A stretch of DNA of 64,000 nucleotides from Cryobacterium roopkundense (GTDB taxonomy: Bacteria > Actinomycetota > Actinomycetes > Actinomycetales > Microbacteriaceae): positions 4,030,001 to 4,094,000 of the forward strand of contig NZ_JACHBQ010000001.1 in NCBI RefSeq assembly GCF_014200405.1, in the 5' to 3' direction. Of this stretch, positions 17,296-25,635 are shown piece after piece. The notes under the pieces were generated by a model. That model was given only the letters and a program-made list of their open reading frames with translations, had not been told where the DNA came from and did no database searches. Positions within the stretch are counted from its first letter, which is position 1. The number at the start of each line of letters is the position of its first letter. Made by a program: the position numbers and the translations under genes.

Positions 17296-18722
17296 CGGGT
17301 GGCCACCGTTCTGCGGCTCTCGGCGGTGGCGGAGGACTCGGCGAAGGCGCCCCGATAGGCGGCAGCCGGGTGGCTCTTCGGCAGATGCGGCCCGTCGCCG
17401 AAGAGTTTCTCGCGCAGAGTTCCGGGCGCGTACTCGGTCTGCGCGAGCCCGCGCCCCCGGAGCTCGGGCAGCACGCCGTCGATGAAGTCGGTGTACGAGC
17501 CGGGGATGGTCTGGTTGATGATGTTGATGCCGTCGATGCCGGCGTCCTGCCAGAGTTCGAGCTGATCGACGATCTGCTCGGGCGTGCCCACGATTTGCTG
17601 GGCGCGCGCACGGTAGTTGGCCACGTCGGTGAGAGTGGGGTTGCGGCCCGGCGTGGAATCGATGATGGCCTGCAGCAGGCCCTGGCCGCCCTCGGTCTCG
17701 ATGTCGCCGAGGGGGGTGTCGAGCGGGAGTCCGCCGAGGTCGACGCCGAGACCGCCGCCGATGTGGGCGATGATCATGTCGAGATCGAGGTACTGCTCGA
17801 GCTCGGCCTTCTTCGCGTGGGCCTCGGCTTCGGTGCTGCCCACGACGAAGGACAGGCCGGTGAAGAGCTTCACGTCGTCGGCGCGGCGACCGGCGGCAAC
17901 GGCCTCCGAGCGGATGCCGGCAGATACCTTGGCCGCATAGGCGGTGTTCGGGGCGAAGAGGAACGTCGCCTCGGCGTTGCCGGCGGCGAACTGCTGCCCG
18001 CGCCCGGAGCTGCCGGCCTGGAAGAGGAGCGGGGTGCGCTGCGGAGACGGCGACACGAGGTGCGGCCCGTCGATCGAGTACCGCTCGCCGCGATGGTAGA
18101 TCTTGTGCACCCTGTCGGGGTCGGCGTGAACCCCGGACTCCTTGTTCTGCACGAGCGAGCCCTCATCCCACGAGCCTTCCCACAGCTTGTAAACCGCGTC
18201 GGAGTACTCGTCTGCCCAGTCGTAGCGGGCGGCGTGGGCGGTGAGGCCGTCGGAGCCGAAGTTACGGTGCGAGTTCTCGAGCGCGCTCGTGACGATGTTC
18301 CACGCGGCGCGGCCGTTGCTGATGTGGTCGAGGGTCGAGATCTGCCGTGCGAACTGGAAGGGGTGGGACTGCACGACGGACGACGTGGCCGCGAGCCCGA
18401 TGTCGGTGGTCACCGCGGCGAGGGCCGCGAGCAGGATGAGCGGGTCGTTCGAGGGAACCTGCAGGCCGCGCTGCACGTGCGAGGCCCAACCACCGTCGTG
18501 GTCGCCGTAGAGGCCCACCACGTCGGCGAGGAAGATGGCATCGAACTTGGCGGCCTCGAGCTGTTTCGCGAGGTCGATCCACAGGGGAAGCTCGTTGAAC
18601 CGGTGCTGCTGGGCATCCGGGTGGCGCCACTGGCCGCCGAGGATATGGCTCGTGGTGTTCATGACGAAGGCGCTGAGCAGCAAGCGGGGCCGGGGGCCGG
18701 CGAAGCGGGACGATGCGGACAT
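17292..18722 (-). CDS. NtaA/SnaA/DszA-family FMNH2-dependent monooxygenase
   Basis: The 476-residue product is a bacterial-luciferase-like monooxygenase of the nitrilotriacetate/DszA subfamily. Recognisable motifs are FDAIFLADVVGLYG, ISNGRAAWNIVTSA and PLLFQAGSSGRGQQFAAG, which build the TIM barrel and FMN pocket. It needs reduced flavin from a separate reductase, and none is encoded in this operon. It overlaps the DszC-like gene by 4 nt and lies 21 nt from metI. It likely cleaves a C-S bond in a scavenged sulfur source. Confidence 0.82.
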   Translation of the reverse strand: MSASSRFAGPRPRLLLSAFVMNTTSHILGGQWRHPDAQQHRFNELPLWIDLAKQLEAAKFDAIFLADVVGLYGDHDGGWASHVQRGLQVPSNDPLILLAALAAVTTDIGLAATSSVVQSHPFQFARQISTLDHISNGRAAWNIVTSALENSHRNFGSDGLTAHAARYDWADEYSDAVYKLWEGSWDEGSLVQNKESGVHADPDRVHKIYHRGERYSIDGPHLVSPSPQRTPLLFQAGSSGRGQQFAAGNAEATFLFAPNTAYAAKVSAGIRSEAVAAGRRADDVKLFTGLSFVVGSTEAEAHAKKAELEQYLDLDMIIAHIGGGLGVDLGGLPLDTPLGDIETEGGQGLLQAIIDSTPGRNPTLTDVANYRARAQQIVGTPEQIVDQLELWQDAGIDGINIINQTIPGSYTDFIDGVLPELRGRGLAQTEYAPGTLREKLFGDGPHLPKSHPAAAYRGAFAESSATAESRRTVATR

Positions 18723-18743
18723 GAGGGACTCCCTTGGTGGGCG

Positions 18744-19409
18744 TTAGTGGCGTTTGTCGAGGTGGCGGGAGAGGCGGCTGCCGCTGATCTGTACGACCTG
18801 CACGAGCACGACCATGAGCACGATCGCCACGATCATGAGTTGGGTGTCGTAGCGGTAGTAGCCGTAACGGATGGCGAAATCACCGATTCCACCGCCGCCC
18901 ACAAGGCCGGCCATGGCGGAGTAGGAGATGAAGCTCACGGTCATGATGGTGATCGAGGAGACCAGCGCCGGGCGCGCCTCCACGAGCAGAACATCACGCA
19001 CGATCTGGGCGCGGCTCGCCCCCATGGAGCGAGCGGCCTCCACGACTCCGCCACCGAGCTGGGTGAGGTTCTGTTCGACGAAGCGGGCGAAGTAGGGGAT
19101 GGCGTTGATGCTGAGCGGCACGATCACGGCCGCCGTGCCGATGCTCGTGCCCACGATGAACCGCGTGATGGGAATGATCGCGATCAGCAGGATGAGGAAG
19201 GGGAACGAGCGGATCACGTTGACGAGACCGTCGAGTATGCGGTGCAGCCTCGGCTTGGGCTTGAGTCCGTTCGGCCCGATGGAGTAGAGGAGAATGCCCA
19301 GCGGCGTGCCCAGCAGGATGGCGAGCGGAATGGCCACGATGAGCATCACCCCGGTCTGCCCGAGTGCCAGCACGAGCTCCGGCCACACTTCGATCACGCG
19401 CTCAAGCAC
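18744..19409 (-). CDS. metI: Methionine-type ABC transporter permease
   Basis: The 221-residue product has five hydrophobic segments and the EAA loop (EAARSMGASRAQIVRDVLL) that contacts the ATPase. MetI homodimers form the membrane channel for MetN-MetQ systems. It overlaps metN by 8 nt. Confidence 0.88.
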   Translation of the reverse strand: MLERVIEVWPELVLALGQTGVMLIVAIPLAILLGTPLGILLYSIGPNGLKPKPRLHRILDGLVNVIRSFPFLILLIAIIPITRFIVGTSIGTAAVIVPLSINAIPYFARFVEQNLTQLGGGVVEAARSMGASRAQIVRDVLLVEARPALVSSITIMTVSFISYSAMAGLVGGGGIGDFAIRYGYYRYDTQLMIVAIVLMVVLVQVVQISGSRLSRHLDKRH

Positions 19410-20181
19410 GGCTGCGCTCCGGGGCCCGGTCGAGACGGATATCGTCGGCGATCAGGTACCGGCCGATCTCGGTGGTCGGCACGAAGCCGGGCCGGTCGAG
19501 CTCCGCAAGGTCGAATCGCTCCACCACTCGGCCTGCTTCCATGACGGCGACGTTGTCGGCGATGGCCTTGATCACGTTCATCTCGTGCGTCACGATCACG
19601 AGGGTGATGCCGAGTTGGGCATTCACGTCGCTCAGGTACTGCAGAACGGATGCCGTGGTGCGCGGATCGACGGCGCTCGTGGGTTCGTCGCACAGCAGCA
19701 CTCGGGGCCTGCTGGCGAGGGCCCGCGCGATGCCCACGCGCTGTTTCTGCCCGCCGGAGAGGCTTGCTGGGTACGACTTCGCCTTGTCGGCGAGGTCCAC
19801 GATGTCGAGGGCCTCTGCCGCGCGCCTGCGGCGTTCGACAGTGCCGACGCCCGCGAATTTGAGCGAGAGCTCAACGTTCTGCTGGGCGGTGAGGTTGTTC
19901 AGCAGGTTGAAATGCTGGAAGACCATGCCGATGTTGTGGCGGGTGGTGCGAAGTTGTTGGTCGGTGAGGCTGAGGAGGTCGGTGCCGTCGACGACGACTC
20001 GCCCCCGGGTGGGGCGCTCGAGCAGGTTGATCGTGCGCAGCAGCGTGGACTTGCCCGCGCCGGAAAAGCCGATGATCCCCTGGATGGATCCTTCGGGTAC
20101 GTGCAGTGACACGGAGTCCACCGCGGCCAGCGGCCCGTCGGGACCGGCGAATGTCACCGAGACGTCTTGGATGTCGATCAC
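19402..20181 (-). CDS. metN: Methionine-type ABC transporter ATP-binding protein
   Basis: The 259-residue ABC ATPase has Walker A GFSGAGKST, signature LSGGQKQR and Walker B VLLCDEPTSAVDP. It is shorter than classic MetN (about 340 residues) because it lacks the C-terminal ACT-like C2 domain through which internal methionine inhibits transport. Transport may therefore not be shut down by cytoplasmic methionine, which fits a scavenging system. First gene of the operon; the 205 bp upstream hold no riboswitch I can support. Confidence 0.85.
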   Translation of the reverse strand: MIDIQDVSVTFAGPDGPLAAVDSVSLHVPEGSIQGIIGFSGAGKSTLLRTINLLERPTRGRVVVDGTDLLSLTDQQLRTTRHNIGMVFQHFNLLNNLTAQQNVELSLKFAGVGTVERRRRAAEALDIVDLADKAKSYPASLSGGQKQRVGIARALASRPRVLLCDEPTSAVDPRTTASVLQYLSDVNAQLGITLVIVTHEMNVIKAIADNVAVMEAGRVVERFDLAELDRPGFVPTTEIGRYLIADDIRLDRAPERSRA

Positions 20182-20386
20182 GATTCACGCTCCTGCCGAG
20201 GGTTGTCCTGCGGATCGGGGGACCCCGAGACGCATTTTCACCATACTGACCGAGCGGTTGGCAGCTCCGCCGTGTGACGTTATGTGGCCGGGCGCACCCC
20301 CGAATGGCCGTGCGCGTCTTCGGCGATGCCGAAAGCTGCATGAGCGCGTGTGCGTGGCGTATTGCTCCGCAACGGGTCGCCGGCAG

Positions 20387-21817
20387 TCAGTCGTCGATCC
20401 GCTTCGCCACTTCGTACCCGCCTCGGGAGAAAACGGTATGAAAGCTGACTCCCGGGTGCAGCTGCGCCGCCGCGGCGCGGGCTGACGGCCACTCTTCTGG
20501 CAACCCGCCCGACTCCAGATCGACGACCAGATAGTCGGGGGTGGGGTTCGCGTTTCCTATCCAGTACACGGTGTTTCGATCGACCAGATACCCGATCAGG
20601 CCGACGTCGGATTCGACCAGCGAACCCGGGGGAACTACCGCCAGTGCTGCGTTTGCCGCCTCGCTGCGCTGTGTCGAGAACTCGCCGGCCGTGTTGGCAA
20701 GTTTCGCCAGCGGCAGCTGGGGAAGAAGCGCCACGGCAGCCACGACAATCAGCACCGGTGCAACGCGCCCATAACCCCGCAGCAACCGCAGAGGGCTGCT
20801 TCGACAGGCCCCGATGGCATCAAGTGCCGCGCAGAACAGCACGGGCATGAGAACGGCACTGTATTGCCAGGAATGACCCCAATAGCCGGAATTGTCGGAT
20901 GTGAATCGCCAGGCAAGAGTGGGCAGAAGCACGAGTGCCAGAGGTGAGCGCAGTGCGATGGCACCGGAGGCAACGACCAGCAGGGCGAGGGTGATGCCCT
21001 TCTCCGATTGAAACAACGAAGCCGGGTCGCTCAGGAGGGTGGCCGGGTCGATGCTCTGCGTGTAGGCCCAGCGATCGTCGGGGTTGAGGAGCGGCAAAAC
21101 TATGAGGCTTGCGATGCCGAACCAGCCGACTCCCCAGGCGGCGAGCCAGATTCCGAGCGTTCGGCGACTGCGGTAGGCGAGCACGAGCCCGATCACAGCC
21201 ACGGTCAGGCCCAGGTCCTCCTTCACAAACACGAGGGGCATGGCCCAGAGCATGCACGCGGTCCAACGCTGACTCAACAGCGCCGAGAGGGAAAGCGCCA
21301 GGAGCGGAACGGCGAACGCGACCTCGTGAAACTGTGCCTCGACGGCGCCTTGGAGTCCCCAGCTGAAAGCAAACGCCAACCCGAAAACCAGCCCCGCCCA
21401 GCGCCCCAGCAGTCGACCTGCTGCGTGCGTGATCACGGCCGCAGCGACTCCGAAGAGCAGGTTCTGCACGATCAGCAGGGTGAACGCGCTCGGGAACGCG
21501 GCATAGATCGGACCCAGAAGCACCAGAAGCGGATGAAAATGATCACCGAGGAGGTTGTACCCGTCGCCCTTGATGGTGACGACGGGTGACTGCACCGCGG
21601 CGTACTGCTTGGCGAGTTGCGTGAAGATGCCCAGGTCCCAGGAGAGCACAGTGTAAGAACTCCATTGACGCCACGAAAATAGCGAATAGGCCGTTGCCGT
21701 GATCAGCCCGACGAGGGCTGCCGGCCAGATCGCTGCGGAAAGTGCTAAAACCGGGCCGCCTGTGGCGTTGACTGTCGGGACCTCGCGCGAGGGCTGTCCG
21801 ATCGACTGCACGGCCAT
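20387..21817 (-). CDS. DUF2079 multi-pass membrane protein
   Basis: The 476-residue product has about ten hydrophobic segments and the conserved DUF2079 N-terminal region LSWDLGIFTQLAKQYA followed by KGDGYNLLGDHFHPLLVLLGP. The family resembles GT-C glycosyltransferases with an acidic first loop, but no activity is proven. The ATG at 21817 (MAVQSIGQ) follows a GGGGGGGG run (complement of 21823-21830) serving as ribosome site. The 54 residues encoded in frame upstream are not membrane-like and are excluded. Confidence 0.75.
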   Translation of the reverse strand: MAVQSIGQPSREVPTVNATGGPVLALSAAIWPAALVGLITATAYSLFSWRQWSSYTVLSWDLGIFTQLAKQYAAVQSPVVTIKGDGYNLLGDHFHPLLVLLGPIYAAFPSAFTLLIVQNLLFGVAAAVITHAAGRLLGRWAGLVFGLAFAFSWGLQGAVEAQFHEVAFAVPLLALSLSALLSQRWTACMLWAMPLVFVKEDLGLTVAVIGLVLAYRSRRTLGIWLAAWGVGWFGIASLIVLPLLNPDDRWAYTQSIDPATLLSDPASLFQSEKGITLALLVVASGAIALRSPLALVLLPTLAWRFTSDNSGYWGHSWQYSAVLMPVLFCAALDAIGACRSSPLRLLRGYGRVAPVLIVVAAVALLPQLPLAKLANTAGEFSTQRSEAANAALAVVPPGSLVESDVGLIGYLVDRNTVYWIGNANPTPDYLVVDLESGGLPEEWPSARAAAAQLHPGVSFHTVFSRGGYEVAKRIDD

Positions 21818-22143
21818 GGAATCCCCCCCCTGATTCGGATGTGCGGCATCACGGCGGCCCGTGAGAACTCTCGTTCTGATGGTGGAGCACTGCGCGGAAT
21901 CACCACGCTCATCTGCTTGTGAGCCTAACGCGACCCTTCTCCCTCGGGCTGACTGCTGGCGCCCAGCCGCGTCGATCAAGCAGTAGCGGGCGCGCTCGCC
22001 TCCTGCCGCTCAGCTTGAGCGCCCGTCGGGGGATCACATCTGTGGCGCCCAGCACCTGGCAGCTCCGCAGCGCTTGCAGGCTGCCGACGACGAGGGCAAT
22101 GCAGGCCGGGTGGAGTGTCGGTGGTGCCTGTCACACTTCTCTC
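21818..22143. other. Intergenic region, divergent promoters, no gene seen
   Basis: These 326 bp separate the DUF2079 gene from the DUF222-HNH gene. I see no credible small ORF, RNA hairpin or repeat beyond an 8-base C run at 21823-21830. Promoters for both flanking genes must lie here, but no clear -35/-10 pair stands out. Confidence 0.4.
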
Positions 22144-23623
22144 ATGACAACCCCTCTTGAAGTTGTTTTCGCCGATCTGTCCGGGTCGCTGGCCCGGTCA
22201 GATACGTCCGCGAGAGCGTTCGCGGAGCTGTCCGACGACGGGTCGGAGAGCACCCACCGGGCCATAGCCCACCACCTGCGCGAGGTCACCGCGGCCTACG
22301 CCTTATCGGCGGCGAACATGGCCAACCGATCCGACTGGACACTCGGCAGAGAAGGACTGTCGAGGAAGAAGGGCTACAACAGTCCCGAAGACTACGTACA
22401 GGCCCTCGGCGGCGGAGGCGGTGGCACCAAGGCGGATACCCGCCGCCTGATCGAGGCCGGCACCATGGCCACCGAAGCCGAAGCCGCCCGAGACAGGCAA
22501 GAGCAGGCCGACGTGCTGGCACGGGAACACCCGGAAGCGCCGCCTGTAGAGGTGCACCGGCCGTGGTTCGCGCCACTGGGTGACGCCGTCACCGACGGAA
22601 CACTCAGCGCCGAAGCTGCCACGGCCATTCGGCGGGGCCTGGGAGAACCGGCCGTCGGTGTGACGGAGGAGATGCTGGCCGAGGCGCTCCTGCATCTCCT
22701 CACCGAGTGCCGCACCCTCAACGCCGACCAGGCCGCGAAGGCCGCGAGGCACTGCCGGGACTCGATTGACGCCGCCGGGATCGCCTCCCGCGCCGACGCC
22801 ATGCGAGCCCGGCAATACCTGCGGGCCGGCACTGGATAGGTACAGTGACAAGCCCGACGGCAGGCTCCACGGCAGCTTTGAACTGGACCCGAAGAACGGG
22901 GCCTACTTCAAAGACTTCCTGCAGCAGGTCATCGGCCCGCGCACCGGCGGCCCCCGGTTCGTGGAGAAGGGCGAGAAGGAACGTGCCCAGCGCATCATCG
23001 ACGACCCGAGGTCCACCGACCAGATCGCCGCAGAGTCGCTGATCGAGGTGATCAAGGTCGCCGCGGGTGCCGACCCCGGCACGATCTTCGGCCGCATCCG
23101 CCCCTCGGTGAAGCTCGTGGTGACGGAAGCGCCGGCGCCGGCAGCGACGGGTCTGGTGCTCCCTCGCACAGGGTTCATCGAGGGAACCTCGGATGCGGCG
23201 ACCGCCGCCACGATCGACAGGGCCGTGTGCGACACCGGATTCACCCCGGTGCTGTTCGGCCGCGACGGATCGGTGCTCGACGTCGGACGGGAGCAACGGC
23301 TCTTTACGCAGCCGCAACGCGTGGCGTTGGCGCTTCGGGACGGTGGGTGCATGTGGAAGGACTGCCTGAAACCACCCAGCTTCTCCGAAGCACACCACCT
23401 GCATGGGTGGAAGGCAGAAGGCGGACTCACCAACCTCGATGACGGCATCCTGCTCTGCAGCCCCCACCATCTCCGCCTCCATAATGACGGGTGGAGGATC
23501 GTCCGCCTCGGCACGGACTTCTGGTTGATCCCACCGCCCGCGGTCGATACGACCCAAACCCCGATCCCCCTAGTAAGCAAATCAGCGCTGAAGTTGGGGT
23601 CGCCGCTCCGGCTCCAGGCATAA
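22144..23623 (+). pseudogene. DUF222/13E12 HNH endonuclease gene, frameshifted
   Basis: Two reading frames together give one typical DUF222-HNH protein of about 490 residues. 22144-22839 encodes the helical DUF222 part, ending RARQYLRAGTG and a stop. The +1 frame continues at about 22832 with LDRYSDKPDGRLHGSFELD and runs to 23623, containing the HNH motif (CMWKDCLKPPSFSEAHHLHGW, then LCSPHHLRLHNDGW). A one-base insertion or two-base loss near 22830-22842 explains the break. The family is abundant and mobile in actinobacteria. A recoding event is possible, but I see no slippery heptamer at the junction, so inactivation is likelier. Confidence 0.75.
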
Positions 23624-23714
23624 CGGCACCGCAGTGGCAGTGGGTTACGAGCGTCCGGAGAGCGGCTCGCGAGGTCTCGTGTCTGCTAGGAAAGAGCCAC
23701 GCCAGCTCGCCGCC

Positions 23715-23756
23715 GCTGGTCGACAAACTCGACAAGCTCTTCGATACACGACCAGC
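23715..23756. repeat. Short inverted repeat, REP-like
   Basis: GCTGGTCG at 23715-23722 and CGACCAGC at 23749-23756 flank a CTTCGATAC-containing centre. The arms match the core of the REP-like element at 43333-43445, so this is probably a second, degenerate copy. It lies between the HNH relic and the GH1 relic. Confidence 0.4.
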
Positions 23757-23786
23757 AGGATGAGTGCAGCAGAGACGAGCGTCTGA

Positions 23787-24023
23787 CGCCGCGTCGCCTA
23801 CACGGATGGCGCGCTGCGCGGACTTCACGCGGCCATCGAAGACGGCATCACGGTGCTGGGCTACCAGCACTGGAGCGCACTCGACAATTACGAGTGGGCG
23901 AGCGGGTTCCGACCCACGTTCGGTCTCATCTCGGTGGATCGTGAAACTTTCGTGCGCACCCCTAAGCCCAGCCTGGCCTGGCTCGGCGATGTGGCCCGCA
24001 ACAACGGGCTTCCCGCGGCGTAG
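23787..24023 (+). pseudogene. C-terminal remnant of a GH1 beta-glucosidase
   Basis: The frame ending with TAG at 24021-24023 encodes, with no start codon, LHAAIEDGITVLGYQHWSAL then DNYEWASGFRPTFGLISVD and RTPKPSLAWLGDVA. This is the signature C-terminus of family 1 glycoside hydrolases, including the aglycone-site W and the E-W motif. Only about 78 residues of a usual 450 or so remain. The upstream sequence is the REP-like repeat and the HNH relic, so the 5' part was probably lost by deletion. Confidence 0.7.
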
Positions 24024-24034
24024 CGTCCGGCGGG

Positions 24035-24604
24035 TCAGAGTTCCACGTCGCTGCGACCCGAGGTGGCACGGCCACGCCGGCGTCGAAAGGTGGGCCCGGG
24101 CGGTCGCGGTATGAGCTGCCGGGCCGCGGGGCTTGTCACGCGGCGTCGACGCAGCTCCAGCCTGAGACTCTCCTCGCCGCGCGCCATCGCCCAGCGATGG
24201 TTTGCGGCGAAGACCGGTCGGAACACGGGCACGAAGCGCCGGAGCCACGCCTTGTCGAACGTCACCCGCCAGTCGTAGGTCACCACCGTCTCTGGCCCGT
24301 CCTGTTCGAATTGCCACTGGCCCCCGCCCGTCAGGTCACCCCGTGCCGTGAGAGCGAACCCGGTCTCGGACAGCGGCTCGGTGACGGTAAGCGTCCACCT
24401 CAGCGTGTAGGGAAGCCAGCCCTTTGTGTAGAGGGTGAAGGTGGATCCGACACCGTCGGAATCGCCCACCGACCCTTGTTCAACGGCCAGGTACACCGAC
24501 GGCCACCAGCGCGGGAGCGTGGCGGCATCACCGAGAATGTCAGCCACCTCCGCGATCGTGCCCGGTACCCGCCACACGGTGCGAAACTCGAAGAATTCCG
24601 ACAC
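24035..24604 (-). CDS. SRPBCC-family protein (polyketide cyclase/START-like)
   Basis: The 189-residue product has the helix-grip layout of SRPBCC proteins: VWRVPGTIAEVADILGDAATLPRWWPSVY at the N-terminus, a central beta-sheet and a C-terminal helix (WLRRFVPVFRPVFAANHRWAM). These proteins bind hydrophobic ligands, and a catalytic role is not evident. The start is a GTG with the strong site AGGAGG (complement of 24610-24615) five nt upstream. It lies 22 nt after the stop of the broken metalloprotease gene and was probably in its operon. The C-terminus is an unusual Arg-rich tail. Confidence 0.7.
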   Translation of the reverse strand: MSEFFEFRTVWRVPGTIAEVADILGDAATLPRWWPSVYLAVEQGSVGDSDGVGSTFTLYTKGWLPYTLRWTLTVTEPLSETGFALTARGDLTGGGQWQFEQDGPETVVTYDWRVTFDKAWLRRFVPVFRPVFAANHRWAMARGEESLRLELRRRRVTSPAARQLIPRPPGPTFRRRRGRATSGRSDVEL

Positions 24605-24626
24605 GATGACCTCCTGTCGTTGGGGA

Positions 24627-25493
24627 CTACACGTCGTCCCGCCGGGAATCTTCGGGGAGAATGGCCAGGGGCTCGGTTTGCACCATCACGTCGCTGGGAT
24701 TCGAACGGAGGGTGCCGGACAGTAAGTCGGCAGAGCGTGCCACATACACGCCGCCGGAGCCGCAGCCCACGATGTCCGCCCGGCCCTGGCCTGTGGTGTC
24801 GGCGAGGAACCGCGGATGCCGGTCGACTCGCCAGCCGCCGGCGCTGTATCCGAAATTGTCGAGCACCAGTCGGGGCTCCTCGAACAGGCCGCCGCCAAGG
24901 GACCGGGCAATGTACACGCCGTCGTCGTGGAATCCCACGATGTCGAGCCGCCCGTCCCCGGTGGTGTCGGCCAGGAGACGAGGGTTCTTCGCCACTCGCC
25001 ACTCGCCACTCGCCAGCCGCCGGAGATGTAGCCGAAACCCGGGTGGGCCTGCACCGGAGCGGCGTACGCTCCGTCGGCGTCCGCGCGCGACAGCAGCACG
25101 CCCAGGTCACCGAACCCCACAACGTCTGCGCGACCGTCGCCCGTGGTGTCGGCGAGGAACCGGGGATGCTTCTCGACGCGCCAGGCGACGGATGAGTAGC
25201 CGAAGTTGCGCACTGTGAGGTGCGGATCCCAGCCCAGATGCATCCCGGTGAAGGGGCAGAGGACGAAGTCGTTGATCCTCATGAGGCACGGTGCGCCTCC
25301 GGCCACGGCGCAGTTCTCGCAGTTGTCGTTGGACACGCCGAACCGACCCCACCTGCCCCCGCAGTCGCATCCGCTCGCCGCGTATTCGTCGGGACAGTTG
25401 AAGATATGGCCGCTTTCGTGGGCGAACACTCGATCGATGTTCGAGGGCCCCCAGCCGTCATTGGCGGGGTCCATCACGACGCTTCTATGGGAG
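24627..25493 (-). pseudogene. C-terminal half of split metalloprotease with VCBS/FG-GAP repeats
   Basis: Reading from the IS110 junction, this half encodes MDPANDGWGPSNIDRVFAHE and then SGHIFNCPDEY. The HESGH zinc site followed by DE is typical of zincin metallopeptidases. A Cys-rich stretch follows, then three copies of a 45-residue VCBS/FG-GAP repeat with the cores LADTTGDGRADVVGF, LADTTGDGRLDIVGF and LADTTGQGRADIVGC. A 7-bp tandem repeat at 24990-25015 shifts the frame between the first and second repeat: the frame up to it is open from 25493, and the frame after it runs to TAG at 24627. The other half is at 28610-29372. No signal peptide is visible. Confidence 0.8.
24990..25015. repeat. 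Heptanucleotide tandem repeat (CGCCACT)3.7, frameshifting
   Basis: CGCCACT occurs three times at 24990-25010 followed by the partial copy CGCCA to 25015. With a single copy the protease repeat would read WRVAKNPRLLADTTGDG in frame and match its sister repeats (WRVEKHPRFLADTTGDG, WRVDRHPRFLADTTGQG). The two extra copies add 14 bp and change the frame. Slipped-strand expansion is the simplest origin. Confidence 0.8.
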
Positions 25494-25528
25494 TTGTCAA
25501 GCTGTTGAGGTCTTTTTTGATGATGTTT

Positions 25529-25560
25529 CGTGAGTCGTGAGTCGTGAGTCGTGAGTCGTG
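25529..25560. repeat. Heptanucleotide tandem repeat (CGTGAGT)4.6
   Basis: Four perfect copies of CGTGAGT (25529-25556) plus CGTG to 25560. It lies in the right-end segment of the IS110 element, between the nested IS1380 and the CT core, downstream of the transposase gene. It is one of four heptamer arrays in the window. Confidence 0.85.
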
Positions 25561-25635
25561 TGGCGTGTTTTTGGGCGCGTGAGGGTGGCGGGCGGGCCGT
25601 CGAAGATGGCCTGTCCGCTGGGCGGTGGTGACGTT

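Noticed and set aside
17160..19544. 794-codon open frame on the plus strand opposite the two monooxygenase genes
   Set aside because: It is antisense to well-supported genes, has a low-complexity Gly/His/Glu/Asp-rich translation and no family resemblance. High-GC DNA yields such mirror frames.
20182..20386. Possible SAM-type riboswitch upstream of metN
   Set aside because: On the minus strand CCAACC...GGTGAAAATG loosely recalls the SAM-I core, but the preceding conserved helices and the kink-turn are not present. A covariance search would be needed; as read, it is not supported.
22766..22831. Independent start for the second half of the HNH gene
   Set aside because: The first 20 or so residues of that frame (PPGSPPAPTPCEPG) are the out-of-frame reading of conserved DUF222 sequence, so the second half is a continuation of a frameshifted gene rather than a separate one.
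24990..25560. Heptamer arrays as a CRISPR or VNTR-type CRISPR relic
   Set aside because: Units are 7 bp with no spacers and no cas genes nearby.
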